Assembly (NCBI GenBank): GCA_002428735.1
Contig: DIXO01000066.1
Location: forward strand, 1 to 64,000
DNA: 64,000 nucleotides
Reading direction: 5' to 3'
DNA from: Syntrophaceae bacterium UBA6078
Lineage (GTDB): Bacteria > Desulfobacterota > Syntrophia > Syntrophales > UBA2210
Position 1 is the first letter of the stretch, and each line of letters begins with the position of its first letter. Shown piece after piece: positions 62,655 to 64,000 of this stretch. Position numbers and translations under genes: made by a program. The notes beneath the pieces were generated by a model. The model searched no databases, was not told the origin of the DNA, and saw only the letters and a program-made list of their open reading frames with translations.

Positions 62655-63287
62655 TCAGACGTTTTCAAGCATACACGTCTTATGGGTGTCCAGGGGTTCC
62701 TTGAGGGTGTTATGCAGTTCGCCGTATCGTGTAAATTCCATGGAACAGGTGTCTGGGCCGAGAAGGAATTCCATCTCTTCGGGAGAAAAAGGGCAGAATC
62801 GAAACAGACGGTCTTCAAGACGTTTTGTTTTCTCCCCCATCATGCGGATATACCCTCTTCGTTCAGGCTCTGTTCCGTATCGCCCCATAATATATTCTAT
62901 CCGCTGCGAGAGCGTGGTCACTTTGTCGTGGACCACCCGTTTGTCTGCGTAATTGACTATCTCCGCTTCGGTGGGAGAATCGGAGGAGAAATACTCATCA
63001 AGAAGCACATGCTGGCCGACAATCGCACCAACTTCGGGATATCCCATATCGACGAGGAGCTGCTTTCCCGTCTCGGCATGGTTTTCACGGGTCTGCAAGC
63101 CCCTGGTCTTGGTAATGTCATGGAGCAGAGCCGCCGCCTGGACGAGACCCCTGTCCATATCCGCTTTCAGGGAATCTGAGAGGAAGAGGGCAATCCGGCA
63201 GACCTGCAGAGAATGGCGCACAATATGATCCATCATCTGCATGGCATGCATGATGCGATAACATTCCTGCCGAGCCGGTATCCGCAT
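62655..63287 (-). CDS. HD-domain hydrolase
   Basis: 210 aa from ATG 63287 (AAAGGATATATC upstream). HD fold: H in VRHSLQVCRIALFL, AALLHDITKTRGL and TRENHAETGKQLLVDMGY. Possibly a tRNA- or nucleotide-related phosphohydrolase. Transcribed with the Kor genes or alone. No partner seen. Confidence 0.8.
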   Translation of the reverse strand: MRIPARQECYRIMHAMQMMDHIVRHSLQVCRIALFLSDSLKADMDRGLVQAAALLHDITKTRGLQTRENHAETGKQLLVDMGYPEVGAIVGQHVLLDEYFSSDSPTEAEIVNYADKRVVHDKVTTLSQRIEYIMGRYGTEPERRGYIRMMGEKTKRLEDRLFRFCPFSPEEMEFLLGPDTCSMEFTRYGELHNTLKEPLDTHKTCMLENV

Positions 63288-63504
63288 ACAAGATATATCC
63301 TTTCCGCGGACCTTTCTAGCAGATAGACGGTAAAAATGCCAGATTGTTTTTGGAATAAAGACGCCTTCGTATCTTGATTTTTTGCTTGGCCTGAAGGCGA
63401 ACAACATATCGAAAAGACAGGGGAATAGAGGATAAGTAAATCACGAGAACGGCCTCAGAACACGATGTATGAGATGGATCATTCACATGTGTAAGTCTGA
63501 ACAA

Positions 63505-64000
63505 TTACAGCACTGCATTCAATATGCCTCCAACTGTGATGGCCGATATGAGCATGATGATGACCGATTTCAGGAAATCCCTCAGGCCGAGTTCTCTGAG
63601 CAGAACCACAAACGTCGCGATGCAGGGGAAAAACATGGTCAGAACGACACTTCCTATTACCATCTGTTTCGCGGTCATGGCGGATAAAGACAGCATCCCG
63701 AGAGCGGCATCTTTGCGGAACAGCCCGATGAGCACTGCCGTTACCGATTCTTCCGGCAGGCCCAGGACGCCTTGGATGACGGGTGCGGCAAAGGAGGCGA
63801 GATGGTCGAATATCCCAAAAACAAAGAGGATATTAATAATCAGGACAGCCGCCAGAATGATGGGCACAGCCTCAAGAAGGAACCCGCGTGTTCTGCCCCA
63901 CAGTTTGGGAATGATCGTCCTCCAAGGGGGGACACGGTACGGAGGTATTTCAATCAGGAGTTCGGGGCTGAATCCTTTGAGCAGGCGATGGAGAATCATG
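63505..64000 (-). CDS. feoB: Ferrous iron transporter FeoB, C-terminal part (cut by window edge)
   Basis: 165 or so residues visible, continuing beyond 64000. Two Gate-domain helices sets with PVIQGVLGLPEESVTAVLIGLFRKDAALGML and VVLTMFFPCIATFVVLLREL are the FeoB C-terminal core. The GTPase part is off the window. Imports Fe2+ across the inner membrane. Confidence 0.85.
   Translation of the reverse strand, partial: MILHRLLKGFSPELLIEIPPYRVPPWRTIIPKLWGRTRGFLLEAVPIILAAVLIINILFVFGIFDHLASFAAPVIQGVLGLPEESVTAVLIGLFRKDAALGMLSLSAMTAKQMVIGSVVLTMFFPCIATFVVLLRELGLRDFLKSVIIMLISAITVGGILNAVL

Overview
The window reads as chromosome of an anaerobic bacterium of the Desulfobacterota (former Deltaproteobacteria), perhaps Syntrophales-like. 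This is inferred from content: a ferredoxin-linked 2-oxoacid oxidoreductase (KorDABC), many acyl-CoA activating and handling genes (two AMP-forming acyl-CoA ligases, a PaaK-like ligase, acyl-CoA dehydrogenase, class III CoA-transferase, acyl-CoA carboxyltransferase, HMG-CoA-lyase-like enzyme), a branched-chain-type ABC importer with a CoA ligase inside its operon, FeoB, DciA and a DUF4911 protein. No 16S rRNA is present, so the placement is not proven.

Left end, 1-8482, is accessory DNA. 1-3241 looks like the right part of an island ending in a 3' fragment of tRNA-Arg(TCT). It holds a strong promoter followed by two covarying hairpin-repeat units (candidate structured RNA or protein-binding locus) and a 543-residue HNH + DGQHR (DndB-like) protein. 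Next to it is tRNA-His. A 5,152-bp integrative element sits in its 3' end, bounded by exact 30-bp direct repeats (3301-3330 and 8453-8482). The element carries a tyrosine integrase, a Rep_trans-like replication initiator, a ribbon-helix-helix regulator with its own promoter/operator, a 134-nt palindrome that could be a replication origin, and a two-gene AT-rich cargo (104-aa protein plus a three-TM protein with a proline-rich tail).

8483-15509: acyl-CoA dehydrogenase and CoA ligase, a second AT-rich two-gene insert (11680-13030, membrane protein plus PD-(D/E)XK-like protein), a frameshifted MFS transporter and a YitT protein. The leaders before both AT-rich cassettes contain the same element: Shine-Dalgarno, ATG-NNN-TGA, then a hairpin.

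15837-23978: envelope-stress block. An RND pump, adaptor and outer-membrane lipoprotein are divergent from a Spy/CpxP-like protein, an ECF sigma factor, a small membrane protein (candidate anti-sigma) and a CnrX/ZraP-like sensor.

24299-33128: probable carboxylic-acid catabolic cluster. A membrane-bound dCache-PAS-LuxR regulator is followed by a 33-aa small protein and sodium:solute symporter, CoA-transferase, carboxyltransferase, HMG-CoA-lyase-like enzyme and a TauE-type exporter.

33207-42091: housekeeping genes (resolvase-like nuclease, tRNA methyltransferase, DciA, MoaE-like, glycerate kinase, CmpB-HD fusion, phosphomannomutase, HflKC). 42354-50375 is a liv-type operon with embedded acyl-CoA ligases. 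50397-64000 holds recJ, rpmB, phosphofructokinase, an FAD oxidoreductase, purMN, the Kor operon with a coupled ACT-domain protein, an HD hydrolase and the 3' part of feoB, cut by the window edge.
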